Shown here: piece by piece, positions 1 through 7,991 of the stretch
Layout of the letters: each line of letters opens with the position of its first letter
Numbering within the stretch: position 1 is the stretch's first letter
Assembly: GCF_000422725.1 (NCBI RefSeq)
Contig: NZ_KE383909.1
Coordinates: forward strand, 413,230 to 477,229
Length of the DNA: 64,000 nt
Reading direction: 5' to 3'
From: Flavobacterium subsaxonicum WB 4.1-42 = DSM 21790
GTDB taxonomy: Bacteria > Bacteroidota > Bacteroidia > Flavobacteriales > Flavobacteriaceae
Notes under the pieces: generated by a model
Databases searched by the model: none
What the model was told of the DNA's origin: nothing
What the model saw: only the letters and a program-made list of their open reading frames with translations
Position numbers and translations under genes: made by a program

Positions 1-720
1 GGTGGCGATGGCATCCTATACGAAACCGCAGGGGCATTGGGTAAAGGGGAGCGCATATTCATTACCGCCAAGCTGCCCGACTACATCCGTGTGGGCAACG
101 ATGATGTGATTGAGAAATACCTGTTCCTGACCACCGCACACGATGGTACAGGGAGCATAACCGCTGCATTCACACCCATCCGTATTGTCTGCACCAACAC
201 CCTTAATGCCGCCCTGAACAACAAGACCAATACCGTGCGCATACGCCATACCGCGAACGCCAAAGAACGGTTGGAACTGGCACATAAGGTAATGGGGATA
301 TCCGACACGCTGTCGGTGCAGATGGAAGCCATCTTTAACGGGTGGGCTAAAACACGGATTTCCGACAACGAGGTTAAAAGGCTCATTGAACTTGCCCTTG
401 CACCCAACGATACTGCATTAAAAAACCTGCAACAGGGTAACGAAGGGGAACTTTCCACCTGCTTTACCAATATGGTGGATAGTGCCTTTGAATATGCGAT
501 GGCTGACCCCACCCAACAGATGGAAACCACAAAAGGGACGGTGTTCGGGGCGTACAACAGCGTAACAGGCTACTTTCAAAATGTGCGCAGCTACAAAGAT
601 GATGAGGCAAAACTGGCGTCTTTGCTATTGGGTGGCACAGGGCAACAGCGTGCGCAAACCGCCTTTAACCTTTGCAACGGCTTTACAAAAAGTAGGGCGG
701 ATATACTGTGGCACAATTAA
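1..720 (+). CDS. DUF932 (phage/plasmid-like) protein, 5' end outside window
   Basis: The reading frame is open from base 1, so the gene begins upstream; 239 residues and the stop are visible. The visible part has the DUF932 pattern (segments such as RIVCTNTLNAAL and the basic RIRHTANAKERL helix), a family found on plasmids, phages and integrative elements and often beside PRTRC genes. The molecular role of DUF932 is unknown. A TTG at 37 is inside the domain and is not a credible start. The gene heads a same-strand run ending at 4824, which suggests one accessory operon. Family call from recalled motif resemblance; function unknown. Confidence 0.75.
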   Translation, partial: GGDGILYETAGALGKGERIFITAKLPDYIRVGNDDVIEKYLFLTTAHDGTGSITAAFTPIRIVCTNTLNAALNNKTNTVRIRHTANAKERLELAHKVMGISDTLSVQMEAIFNGWAKTRISDNEVKRLIELALAPNDTALKNLQQGNEGELSTCFTNMVDSAFEYAMADPTQQMETTKGTVFGAYNSVTGYFQNVRSYKDDEAKLASLLLGGTGQQRAQTAFNLCNGFTKSRADILWHN

Positions 721-766
721 ACAACAGGGACGGGTACGACCTATCCGTCCCATAATACTACACGTT

Positions 767-1144
767 ATGGCAGCTTTAGAATATACAAGCCTTATTGGCA
801 AAGCAAGGATACTGCACAGGTGGTTCCCCGAGGAGATACCCGCCCTCTTAGAGACGATGGACGGCATGCTAACCGCAATACAGCAGGAAGTCCCGCAGCG
901 ACTGAAAGGTTGGGAATTTACTATAAGGAACGATGCCTTGCAGGAAGCCTTGCTTAAGGAGGCGCAGCAGGTAATCAGGGAGCACGGCGCGGCAATGTAT
1001 AGGAATGACAAGCTCTTTGCCGAGCAGCTTTTCACAGGGCTGAAAAGGGTCTATACAGGGTACTGCCTTATAACCTATGCCCCCACAAGGAAACTTCACA
1101 ACCGAAAATTTGCACTCGCCGTAGAATTGCTCTTTGGCATCTAA
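767..1144 (+). CDS. hypothetical protein in PRTRC operon
   Basis: A 125-residue protein I do not recognise. The frame is open further upstream into the DUF932 gene, but the ATG at 767 is the first sensible start after that gene ends at 720. It looks soluble and largely helical, with a Trp/Phe-containing N-terminal part (ARILHRWFPEEIPALLE) and a basic, aromatic C-terminus. No signal peptide or membrane segment is visible. It lies between the DUF932 gene and a small membrane protein gene on the same strand, 12 nt before the latter. Its position suggests a role tied to the mobile-element cassette; nothing more can be said from sequence. Confidence 0.6.
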   Translation: MAALEYTSLIGKARILHRWFPEEIPALLETMDGMLTAIQQEVPQRLKGWEFTIRNDALQEALLKEAQQVIREHGAAMYRNDKLFAEQLFTGLKRVYTGYCLITYAPTRKLHNRKFALAVELLFGI

Positions 1145-1156
1145 AAACCTGAAACC

Positions 1157-1393
1157 ATGGAAACGTTAAGCATTAAAATACCACCCCCTTTTTGGGGTTA
1201 CCTGTTCCTCTTTTTAGGTATAGCTATTCAATATTGCATCGGCAAAAGAAAGTTTGACCGCAGGGGTATCGGTGGGCTGCCTCAATTTAGCAGCTACGGC
1301 AAGGCAGTGATTATAACTTTTTTGGAATGGCTTTTTAAAGGGATAGGGTTCGCCCTTATAGGCTTAGGGCTGTTCCTGCTCATCAATTTGTAA
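1157..1393 (+). CDS. small two-helix membrane protein in PRTRC operon
   Basis: A 78-residue protein with two hydrophobic stretches, roughly residues 10-27 (PPFWGYLFLFLGIAIQYC) and 60-78 (IGFALIGLGLFLLINL), joined by a basic loop with KRKFDRR. This predicts a double-pass membrane protein. The ATG at 1157 is 12 nt after the previous stop, and the next gene (PRTRC E) starts 17 nt after its end, so it fits an operon. No family is recognised. Small membrane proteins of this sort are common in plasmid and conjugative regions; a transfer-related role would be a guess. Confidence 0.6.
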   Translation: METLSIKIPPPFWGYLFLFLGIAIQYCIGKRKFDRRGIGGLPQFSSYGKAVIITFLEWLFKGIGFALIGLGLFLLINL

Positions 1394-1410
1394 TACTAAA
1401 ACTAACGATT

Positions 1411-1938
1411 ATGGAAACGATTTTTTTTAAACAACTGACCGCTATAAACCCCGCCCCCGATGTGGAGTGGGTACTGGTGGTAAAACAGGCAGCATCGGGA
1501 AATATTGTGGTTTCCCTGCTGTATAAAGATGGGGCATGCGGGGATAAGGCTGCCAAAGTGATACCGCCACTGGTATTTAGTGCATCCCCTGAAAAAATAG
1601 ACGACTGCTTCTTTACAGACATTACCACCGCAATGGGAACCACTGTAGCTATAATAAATAGCATGGGGCAGTACCAAAAACAGCAGGAGAAAGCCAAACA
1701 GGGGGGGCAGGGCGAGAAAAGCAAAAGCAGTAACGCCGACAAACCCAAAGCGGAGGTGGTTGATAAATATGCAGCGGCCATGCTGAAAGCTGATGAACTG
1801 GAAGCACAGGGTAAATTCAGGGACGCATGGATGAAAGTGCCCTCCGCACAGGAATTCCCTGAGCATGCAGAAACCATACGCGCCCGTAAGGCAGCACTAT
1901 CCGCGCAATTCGATAACGGCCTTTTCAGTACCATTTAA
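1411..1938 (+). CDS. PRTRC system protein E
   Basis: A 175-residue protein matching the PRTRC E layout. An N-terminal domain of about 85 residues carries the pattern FFKQLTAINPAPDVEW and a conserved IPPLVFSASPEKID segment. A low-complexity Lys/Gln/Ser/Gly linker follows (about residues 88-112, very basic), then an Ala/Glu/Lys-rich helical tail. PRTRC proteins A to F are defined by their joint occurrence with ParB- and ThiF-related proteins on plasmids and integrative elements; the biochemical role of E is not known. PRTRC C starts 11 nt downstream. Recognition rests on recalled family sequence plus the B/C/ThiF neighbours. Confidence 0.8.
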   Translation: METIFFKQLTAINPAPDVEWVLVVKQAASGNIVVSLLYKDGACGDKAAKVIPPLVFSASPEKIDDCFFTDITTAMGTTVAIINSMGQYQKQQEKAKQGGQGEKSKSSNADKPKAEVVDKYAAAMLKADELEAQGKFRDAWMKVPSAQEFPEHAETIRARKAALSAQFDNGLFSTI

Positions 1939-1949
1939 AACCGTAAGCC

Positions 1950-2168
1950 ATGTTAGTAGCCACACAACTCCAAAGGGTGTTTTCCTTTAAGGAAAAAGAG
2001 CAGCTGATACAGCTTGCCGACCCATCGCCATCGTTCAGCCCCGAAGCGGTGCTGAACTTTTACGCCCAGACCTATCCTATCCTGACCACCGCCAACATTC
2101 AGGGGCCAGTGATTAGCAACGATGAAGTGCAGTATACCTTTGTTACCCAAATCGGAACCAAAGGATAA
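1950..2168 (+). CDS. PRTRC system protein C
   Basis: A 72-residue protein with the compact PRTRC C form: an alternating hydrophobic N-terminus, a central SPEAVLNFYAQTYPILTTA segment and a C-terminal beta-like strand ending YTFVTQIGTKG. The length is typical of the family. The pattern suggests a single small alpha/beta domain, and the 'build a strand, then PEAV..FYA..YP' layout is the hallmark I used. Function is unknown; it always travels with the other PRTRC genes. It begins 11 nt after PRTRC E and ends 4 nt before the ATG at 2173. Confidence 0.8.
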   Translation: MLVATQLQRVFSFKEKEQLIQLADPSPSFSPEAVLNFYAQTYPILTTANIQGPVISNDEVQYTFVTQIGTKG

Positions 2169-2172
2169 CACT

Positions 2173-2346
2173 ATGAAAACAAAAAAGAACCGCAGTATAC
2201 TACTGCCAAATGATAAAAAGCTATGCAAACTATACCAAAAAATAGGGGAATTCGCAAGGGGGATGGAAAGGCTGCCCGATGCACAGGAAGTGAAAAAACA
2301 GCGGGTAACATCAGTGCCGGTGCAGCTCCTGCCGATGGTTTTTTAA
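2173..2346 (+). CDS. short ORF, possible 5' part of the 2223-3311 gene
   Basis: A 57-residue ORF with a good translation context: its ATG lies 4 nt after the PRTRC C stop and follows an AAGGA motif. The N-terminus is very basic (MKTKKNRSILLPNDKK). It overlaps the larger gene starting at 2223 in another frame and stops right after a run of six T (2339-2344). A -1 slip at that run would join it to the downstream frame. So it is either the true 5' end of the next gene, separated by a frameshift (natural, programmed or a sequencing error), or a separate small protein. I cannot decide between these. Confidence 0.45.
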   Translation: MKTKKNRSILLPNDKKLCKLYQKIGEFARGMERLPDAQEVKKQRVTSVPVQLLPMVF

Positions 2347-3311
2347 GGCAGCAGTTCTTCCCCTTGTATGAAAGCACGGGCAAAGTGCCCAAAAGGGGAA
2401 AGGCAGAAACAGCGTTCTTTGAGTCCCTTGAAATCCTGACAGGGGTGTACGGTTTTACGATTACAGGGATTGAAGACAAGCCCTATCCGCTTAATATCCT
2501 GTATGCACACCATCAGGTAGAAAAACAGCTTACCGCATCAGGTCAGGATATAGAAGTGTCGATAGTAAAAGACAACGGTGCGGTGAAACTTATGACCTGT
2601 TGCCAGTACGCTACAGGGACAACGTTGTACTACATTCCTGTGCTGCCGCTTTATAAACTAATAAAGGAAAGGAAACACAGGCATACCGCAGCATTATTAC
2701 TATCAGTTTGCTGCTACCTGTACCGCAACGTGTGTGTTCCTTTTTACAGGGACGACTATTGCTTTATCTATTACAATTATGAATGTATGGAGGGGTGGTT
2801 TGACGAAGATATGGAAGGATATGCCGACAGGCACACCGACATAACCTTTAAAGAATTAAGGCAGGCAAAGCATTATGGGGACATCATGCACCGCAAAATC
2901 TACAACCCCTACCATCTTGCTGATTTTCAAAGGCGCATAGCAGCCTATACTCCCAATACGGCTATGGAATACGAATGCCTGAGCGTGGCGAAAAGAACCT
3001 TTGCCCTGATGCAGGACTACCCTGAGCGCAGTATTTTCAAAAATACCCGCAATCAGGAATTTGAAGAAGGCGAGGACAGCATCGCAGCGGAGCAGTACAT
3101 CTCCTTTGTAGCGCGGACGGACGGCGCGCTTTACGACCAAATTGCCCAAATGGTTAACGATGAATTTAATGAATGCGGGGAAATGCAAATCCCGACCCTG
3201 ACCCAACTATTTGATGCCGAAAATACGCCCGACCCGCAGGGCTTGGATTTTGAGTATAGGCTGTTCCCCCTGATAAATGATTTATGTTCCATTTTAAATA
3301 ACCTGCCATGA
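2223..3311 (+). CDS. hypothetical protein of PRTRC operon (362 aa, 5' end uncertain)
   Basis: A long frame of 362 codons between PRTRC C and PRTRC B, clearly coding from about 2340 onward. No family is recognised with confidence; in similar cassettes this position is taken by an unnamed protein or by PRTRC F, and I cannot confirm F here. It has an aromatic, acidic middle (many Tyr and Asp around residues 165-215) and looks soluble. The ATG at 2223 has no obvious ribosome-binding site, and the first 35-40 residues (rich in G, A, K, R) read less naturally than the rest. The real start may be at 2173 through a frameshift near 2339-2346. Its stop overlaps the PRTRC B start by 4 nt, indicating translational coupling. 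Confidence 0.7.
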   Translation: MQTIPKNRGIRKGDGKAARCTGSEKTAGNISAGAAPADGFLRQQFFPLYESTGKVPKRGKAETAFFESLEILTGVYGFTITGIEDKPYPLNILYAHHQVEKQLTASGQDIEVSIVKDNGAVKLMTCCQYATGTTLYYIPVLPLYKLIKERKHRHTAALLLSVCCYLYRNVCVPFYRDDYCFIYYNYECMEGWFDEDMEGYADRHTDITFKELRQAKHYGDIMHRKIYNPYHLADFQRRIAAYTPNTAMEYECLSVAKRTFALMQDYPERSIFKNTRNQEFEEGEDSIAAEQYISFVARTDGALYDQIAQMVNDEFNECGEMQIPTLTQLFDAENTPDPQGLDFEYRLFPLINDLCSILNNLP

Positions 3312-4024
3312 AAAATATAACCGACAACTTTGGTACGATGTACACCCCTGTAAAGGCACTTGTTGTATTCCAAAAAAATGACCCGCAGGGAAGTACGTAT
3401 ATAGAAAGCTATGATATGAATGCTAACGGCTATCCAGTCAATGCACACCCGTTAAGCCTCACGGAAAGCGCAGCTTTAGCAAATGCACTGGATACCTCCG
3501 ATGAACTCAGGCGCAATTTCCTTAAACCATTGGGTTTGCTGCCTAAGAATGTGCTGTACATTAATCCTGACTATGACGGCTATGCCTTATGGTATACCCC
3601 TGCCATGGAAGTGGCTCTGTTTTTTTTAGATAAACTCGCTATCCCAAACGGTAAGGCAGCGATACCGCCACTAATATGGAAAGCATCGAAGAAAGAACTT
3701 TATATTTTTGCTATGGATGGTGTGGAGGCAATTGAGGAGCAAACCCCGCTGTACCGAGCGCCCTTTTTTAATATTTATGATGATGGCAGGGTATGCATGG
3801 GCACAGTTTCCGTTGACGTAAGACCCGACTGCCTCTTACAGGAATTCATGCAGCTTTGGGAAAGCTACTTCTTTAACAGCTACTTCAGCCACCTGCTCGG
3901 TGGGAAAAGCCCTGTACGGGGAAACATCATACAATTATGGCAAAGCCTTATCGGGTCAGGAAAGGCATTTCCCATACCGGAACTGGTAAAAAATGGAAGA
4001 ACCCTTAAAAAACTTTTATCATGA
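3308..4024 (+). CDS. PRTRC system protein B
   Basis: A 238-residue protein with PRTRC B hallmarks: an N-terminal strand region followed by SLTESAALANAL, a central YALWYTPA segment and IPPLIWKA, a LYIFAMDG strand, and a FFNIYDDGRVCMGT motif near residue 155. Function is unknown. The gene overlaps its upstream neighbour by 4 nt (ATGA at 3308) and the ThiF gene by 4 nt at 4021, so the three are translationally coupled. The YTPA and NIYDDG..C segments are what I would use to confirm the family. Likely a cytoplasmic protein, as no signal or membrane helix is seen. Confidence 0.85.
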   Translation: MKNITDNFGTMYTPVKALVVFQKNDPQGSTYIESYDMNANGYPVNAHPLSLTESAALANALDTSDELRRNFLKPLGLLPKNVLYINPDYDGYALWYTPAMEVALFFLDKLAIPNGKAAIPPLIWKASKKELYIFAMDGVEAIEEQTPLYRAPFFNIYDDGRVCMGTVSVDVRPDCLLQEFMQLWESYFFNSYFSHLLGGKSPVRGNIIQLWQSLIGSGKAFPIPELVKNGRTLKKLLS

Positions 4025-4824
4025 AACCTCAAACCGCTATGCATTATGCAGATAATTACCTGATAAACCCGACCAACCCCATAACGGTTAACCTTCTCGG
4101 TGCTGGCGGCACAGGCAGCCATGTGCTGACCGCACTTTCTAAAATGAACTACAGCCTCGTTGCCTTGGGGCATGCAGGATTGCACGTAACTGTGTATGAT
4201 GCCGATACCGTAACACAGGCTAATAAGGGGAGGCAGCTTTTTGCCGACAGCGAAGTAGGCATGTACAAATCAGTGGCACTGGTTAACCGCATCAACCGCT
4301 TTTTTGGGACGAACTGGAAAGCCGTTGCAAGACCGTTCACAAGGAAACTACTCAGGCAGTTGCCCAACCGTGGCAGGGCAAATATTTATATTAGCTGTGT
4401 GGATACGGTTGCCGCACGGCTCGATATTGCCGCAGCCCTACAGGACAATAGCGGTAGCTTTTTTGCAGAGCGTGACAGGGGAATCTACTGGATGGATATG
4501 GGGAATGCACAAAAAACGGGGCAGGTAATCCTGTCGACTATTGGTGCCATACAACAACCTGAATCAAAATTGTACAGGACGGTACCCTACCTTCCTACTG
4601 TTACCGATGAATTCAGGGAACAACTGGAGGCACAGGCGGATAACAGTGAGCCGAGCTGCTCGTTAGCGGAAGCATTGGAAAAGCAGGATTTATTTATTAA
4701 CCCTGCTTTAGCCGATTTAGGAGGTTCACTGTTATGGAACCTGTTCAGGAACGGCATGACCGCCTATAGGGGTTTCTTCCTAAACCTTGCGGATTTCAGG
4801 TCAATGCCTATAATGGTGGGTTAA
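4021..4824 (+). CDS. PRTRC system ThiF-family (E1-like) protein
   Basis: A 267-residue ThiF/MoeB/E1-like protein. A nucleotide-binding glycine motif NLLGAGGTGSHVL lies near residues 24-36. Downstream come the DADTV..AN.GRQ segment and the ISCVDTVAARL segment expected of the E1 fold, which adenylates the C-terminus of a ubiquitin-like or ThiS-like partner. A Cys in PSCSLAEAL near the C-terminus is a candidate acceptor Cys. No ubiquitin-like protein, E2 or JAB protease gene is visible in the window, so the substrate is unknown. It is the last gene of the PRTRC operon and overlaps PRTRC B by 4 nt. The absence of a ParB-like gene here means it lies upstream of the window or is missing. Confidence 0.85.
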   Translation: MKPQTAMHYADNYLINPTNPITVNLLGAGGTGSHVLTALSKMNYSLVALGHAGLHVTVYDADTVTQANKGRQLFADSEVGMYKSVALVNRINRFFGTNWKAVARPFTRKLLRQLPNRGRANIYISCVDTVAARLDIAAALQDNSGSFFAERDRGIYWMDMGNAQKTGQVILSTIGAIQQPESKLYRTVPYLPTVTDEFREQLEAQADNSEPSCSLAEALEKQDLFINPALADLGGSLLWNLFRNGMTAYRGFFLNLADFRSMPIMVG

Positions 4825-4832
4825 AATCCCGC

Positions 4833-4873
4833 CGCCCCCGCAATGGGCTTCCTGCGTCAGGATTTGCGGGGCG
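4833..4873 (+). terminator. G+C-rich hairpin after ThiF gene
   Basis: CGCCCCCGCAA (4833-4843) pairs with TTGCGGGGCG (4864-4873) with a single bulged C. It lies 9 nt after the stop of the ThiF gene. No clean T tract follows, so it may protect the mRNA end or act together with the next hairpin. Confidence 0.4.
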
Positions 4874-4884
4874 TTCTAAGCGGT

Positions 4885-4928
4885 GCCGCACTTTACTAAA
4901 AACTTTTCAGTTCTTAGTAAAGTGCGGC
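4885..4928 (+). terminator. perfect 15-bp hairpin, terminator of PRTRC operon
   Basis: GCCGCACTTTACTAA (4885-4899) and its exact reverse complement (4914-4928) form a 15-bp stem with a 14-nt loop, followed by the T-rich TTTATCTTGTCTT. This is a strong candidate rho-independent terminator for the operon ending at 4824. The stem is long enough that it could also be a protein-binding palindrome. Confidence 0.6.
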
Positions 4929-5284
4929 TTTATCTTGTCTTCTGCATATCCTTACTTAACGAGTCTTTATAAAGCATTCTTCAGGATGTAGAAGGATGTC
5001 AGCCCTGAAATATAGATACATAAAAAACCTTGATGATAGCAGGGGGAAATTAAGTAAAGCGACAACAGTGGAATTATTTAATGTTTTATAATTACAAATT
5101 ATTCAGGAAATAAAACAAGAGATATCTCGCAGCAACAGAAGCGTAATCATAACTGATGACATAGTAGCCCGTAAATTTAATTAGATCTTTTGATAGCAAA
5201 AAAAACAAAGCAACTAGGGGTAGTATATTTTTGAATTTTTTAGTGGTACTATCGCCCTAATGGCTTTTGTCTTTTCTAGTTGAT
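4929..5284. other. spacer without a recognised gene
   Basis: A+T-rich DNA between the PRTRC cassette and the sugar island. I see no credible ORF. CAACTAG near 5210 and CTAGTTG near 5276 form a short inverted repeat. No copy of the 31.2/46.1 kb direct repeats is visible here, so I cannot place an island boundary, although the change in gene content and apparent base composition suggests one. Confidence 0.4.
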
Positions 5285-5325
5285 ATACAAATAATGCCAC
5301 TGTCTTCCAATGGCATTATTTGTAT
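5285..5325 (-). terminator. perfect 15-bp hairpin near the 3' end of the GH95 gene
   Basis: ATACAAATAATGCCA (5285-5299) pairs perfectly with TGGCATTATTTGTAT (5311-5325), with an 11-nt loop. It sits 49 nt past the stop of the minus-strand GH95 gene and could end that transcript. A run of seven T lies 8 nt beyond the right arm on the plus strand, so it could also work in the other direction. Confidence 0.5.
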
Positions 5326-5374
5326 TTGTGGAGTTTTTTTATATAGAAAACGAACCCAAGTCTGGAGATCATGT

Positions 5375-7834
5375 TTACAATATCGATTTTACTATGTATT
5401 CATACCCCTTTCTAGTTTTAAAGCTAATGGTATAACCTATAGCTGATTTTACGCTTTTTAAATGCAGTGACTTAATTTCAAAAGGCTCGTTTGCTCTTAT
5501 GGTACAATCATTTCCATTTTTAGAAACGATTTTGGCTGATGAAAGCTTACCTTCATCCCAGTTAATATCTACAATAAAACTGCCTCTTGCTACAATACCT
5601 TTAACAAATCCATTTTCCCAAGCATCGGGTAGGGCAGGCAATAATTGTATTTCTTCATTTTGGCTTTGCATAAGCATTTCTATAACACCTGCAGTACCTG
5701 CAAAATTACCATCTATTTGAAATGGGGGGTGCGCATCAAAAAGATTAGCATATACACCACCACCGCTGTTATAATGAGGGTCGCTTTCTTTTGTAAGGCG
5801 CAACTGGTTCCTAAATAACTTATAGGCATGGTTGCCATCTAAAAGGCGTGCCCACATATTTACTTTCCAAGCCAGGCTCCAACCGGTGCCGCCATCACCT
5901 CGTAGTTCTAACGTTTTTTTAGCAGCATTGGCGAGATCGGGTGTTTTTAATGGCGATATTAAGTTTGTAGGGTGCAATGCATATAGGTGAGACATATGCC
6001 TATGGTGTGGGTCTTCTTCTTCAAAATCTTTATACCACTCTAACAACTGGCCTTTACTGCCAATTTTAAACGGGAATAATATTTGGTTAGCAGTTATAAT
6101 AGTGTCTCTAAAATCCTTATCGGTATTTAAGATGGTCGACGCTGCTGCAATGTTAGCAAATAAATCTTTAATAATACCCATATCCATAGTACTTGCCACT
6201 GTTACGGCTCCTTTCTTTTTACCATCGTAATAATACCTGTTTTCTGGCGAGGTAGATGGCATTGTAACTAAATAGCCATCTTTATCTTTTTGTAGCCAGT
6301 CTAAAGTAAACTCTGCAGCACCCTTCATAACAGGGTAGGCCTCTTTAAGGTATTTTTTATCGCCGGTAAACTGGTAATGTTCCCATAAATGCCTGCTTAG
6401 CCAGTTGGCTCCCATATACCAGTTTGCCCACATAGGGTCGCCTTTACCACGGTCGCCCACTGGATTGCTTAAAGCCCAGATATCAGAATTATGGTGCACC
6501 ACCCAACCGTGTGCATGGTAAAAGCTTTGTGCCGTTTCTGCACCAGTAACTGAGAGGTTCTTTATAAGATCGTTTAACGGAGAAAACAATTCCGAAAGGT
6601 TTGCCGTTTCTACAGGCCAATAATTCATTTGCAGGTTAATATTAGTTGTATAGTTGCTGCTCCAGGGGGCGCGCAATTCCTTGTTCCAAATTCCCTGTAA
6701 ATTAGCAGGTGCGCCTTTTGTGCGTGAGGAAGATATTAGTAAATACCTCCCATACTGAAAAAATAATGCTTCGAGATTTGCATCTTTTGCACCCGTAGCA
6801 TAGTCTTCCAATCGTTTATCTGTAGGTTGATCGCTCTTGTTAGTCTCCCAGTTATTAAGGTTTAAAGAAACGCGATTAAAAAAATGGTGAAAATCTTCAA
6901 GGTGCTCTTTAAGTAATCGGTCATACTTTTTGCCATCAGCTTTTGCCAGATACTCTTCTGCTAATTTTTTTTCATCTTTGCCTTCGCTGTCCGGGCATTT
7001 ATCAAAACCATTAAAGCTTGTAGCTGCCGATAGTACAAGTACAACTTCGGTAGCATTTTTAATATCTATACTATTATCGCTATTGGTAGTAAGTGTACCA
7101 CTTTTAATAATGGGTTTTACAATTAATTCAAAACGCATGCCGCCGCAACCACCATCTTTATAAACCACGGCTTCCTTATTATAATTAATATAACTGGGAT
7201 CTGTATTAGCGGGGGCTTTGCCATTTAAAAACAAGGCTTGTTGTTTTATAGAACTTTTATATTGTAGTTGACTATTGGCATTAACTGTAATCGAAAGTTT
7301 ATTGGGCTCGCTGGCTGTAAGCCTCACAATAATACATTGCCCCGGTGCCGATGCAAAAACTTCGCGTTTGTAAGATATTCCATCAGCGGTAAAAGTTGTT
7401 GTGGCTACACCATCTTGTATATTTAGATCTCTGTAATAAGCAGATGGTTTAGCATTACCCAAATCTTGCTTTAATAACAGGTCGCCTAATGGCAAATAAC
7501 TTTGGCTGTAAACGCCCTGCATTTTTTTCGTTAGCTCATACGCTTTTTCATAATCGCCATTAATTAAAGCTTCCCTTGTAGGCGCTAAATTTTCGAAAGC
7601 TGTAGGGTTTATGTTTTTTAATACCGGACCACCACTCCATAACGTAGCTTCGTTAAGTTGTATAAGTTCTTCATTAACCCTGCCAAAAACCATAGCTCCA
7701 AGCCGCCCATTACCAATAGGCAATGCCTCCGTCCATACGGTTGCAGGCTGGTTATAATGAAGTTTTAATTCTTGTTGTGAATAAGCACTTGTTGCAAATA
7801 ATAATAGTAAAAAAGCTTTGTGTATTTTTATCAT
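5375..7834 (-). CDS. glycoside hydrolase family 95 (alpha-L-fucosidase / alpha-L-galactosidase)
   Basis: An 819-residue secreted GH95 enzyme, an inverting family that removes terminal alpha-1,2-linked L-fucose (some members prefer L-galactose) from Gal. The N-terminal domain opens with the family signature around WTEALPIGNGRLGAMVFG and NEATLWSGGP. The catalytic (alpha/alpha)6 barrel shows INLQMNYWP (the two Asn of the family), TSPENRY (Glu about 531) and DGNFAGTAG (Asp about 708). I chose the ATG at 7834, which gives a clean signal peptide (MIKIHKAFLLLLFATSAYSQ), over an upstream start at 7888. It is divergent from the susC operon and beside an AraC regulator. Fucose release fits the FucP and fucose-oxidation genes in the island. 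Confidence 0.9.
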   Translation of the reverse strand: MIKIHKAFLLLLFATSAYSQQELKLHYNQPATVWTEALPIGNGRLGAMVFGRVNEELIQLNEATLWSGGPVLKNINPTAFENLAPTREALINGDYEKAYELTKKMQGVYSQSYLPLGDLLLKQDLGNAKPSAYYRDLNIQDGVATTTFTADGISYKREVFASAPGQCIIVRLTASEPNKLSITVNANSQLQYKSSIKQQALFLNGKAPANTDPSYINYNKEAVVYKDGGCGGMRFELIVKPIIKSGTLTTNSDNSIDIKNATEVVLVLSAATSFNGFDKCPDSEGKDEKKLAEEYLAKADGKKYDRLLKEHLEDFHHFFNRVSLNLNNWETNKSDQPTDKRLEDYATGAKDANLEALFFQYGRYLLISSSRTKGAPANLQGIWNKELRAPWSSNYTTNINLQMNYWPVETANLSELFSPLNDLIKNLSVTGAETAQSFYHAHGWVVHHNSDIWALSNPVGDRGKGDPMWANWYMGANWLSRHLWEHYQFTGDKKYLKEAYPVMKGAAEFTLDWLQKDKDGYLVTMPSTSPENRYYYDGKKKGAVTVASTMDMGIIKDLFANIAAASTILNTDKDFRDTIITANQILFPFKIGSKGQLLEWYKDFEEEDPHHRHMSHLYALHPTNLISPLKTPDLANAAKKTLELRGDGGTGWSLAWKVNMWARLLDGNHAYKLFRNQLRLTKESDPHYNSGGGVYANLFDAHPPFQIDGNFAGTAGVIEMLMQSQNEEIQLLPALPDAWENGFVKGIVARGSFIVDINWDEGKLSSAKIVSKNGNDCTIRANEPFEIKSLHLKSVKSAIGYTISFKTRKGYEYIVKSIL

Positions 7835-7928
7835 CTTGTGTGTAATAGGCAATTGAATAGTAAAGGCATGTAATTTGAATAACAACAACAGGCCTTAATA
7901 GATCCTGACTATTACAAATTACTGAATT

Positions 7929-7936
7929 CAAAAATA
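7929..7936 (-). promoter_or_regulatory. possible -7 box for the GH95 gene
   Basis: On the minus strand this reads TATTTTTG, a match to the Bacteroidota -7 consensus TAnnTTTG, 95 nt before the GH95 start codon. No -33 TTTG is seen at the expected spacing, so this is weak. Confidence 0.3.
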
Positions 7937-7991
7937 TAGTAATCAGTTAAAAAAAAATTGAGGCGTATTATCAATTGGTTGTGAAAAATTA

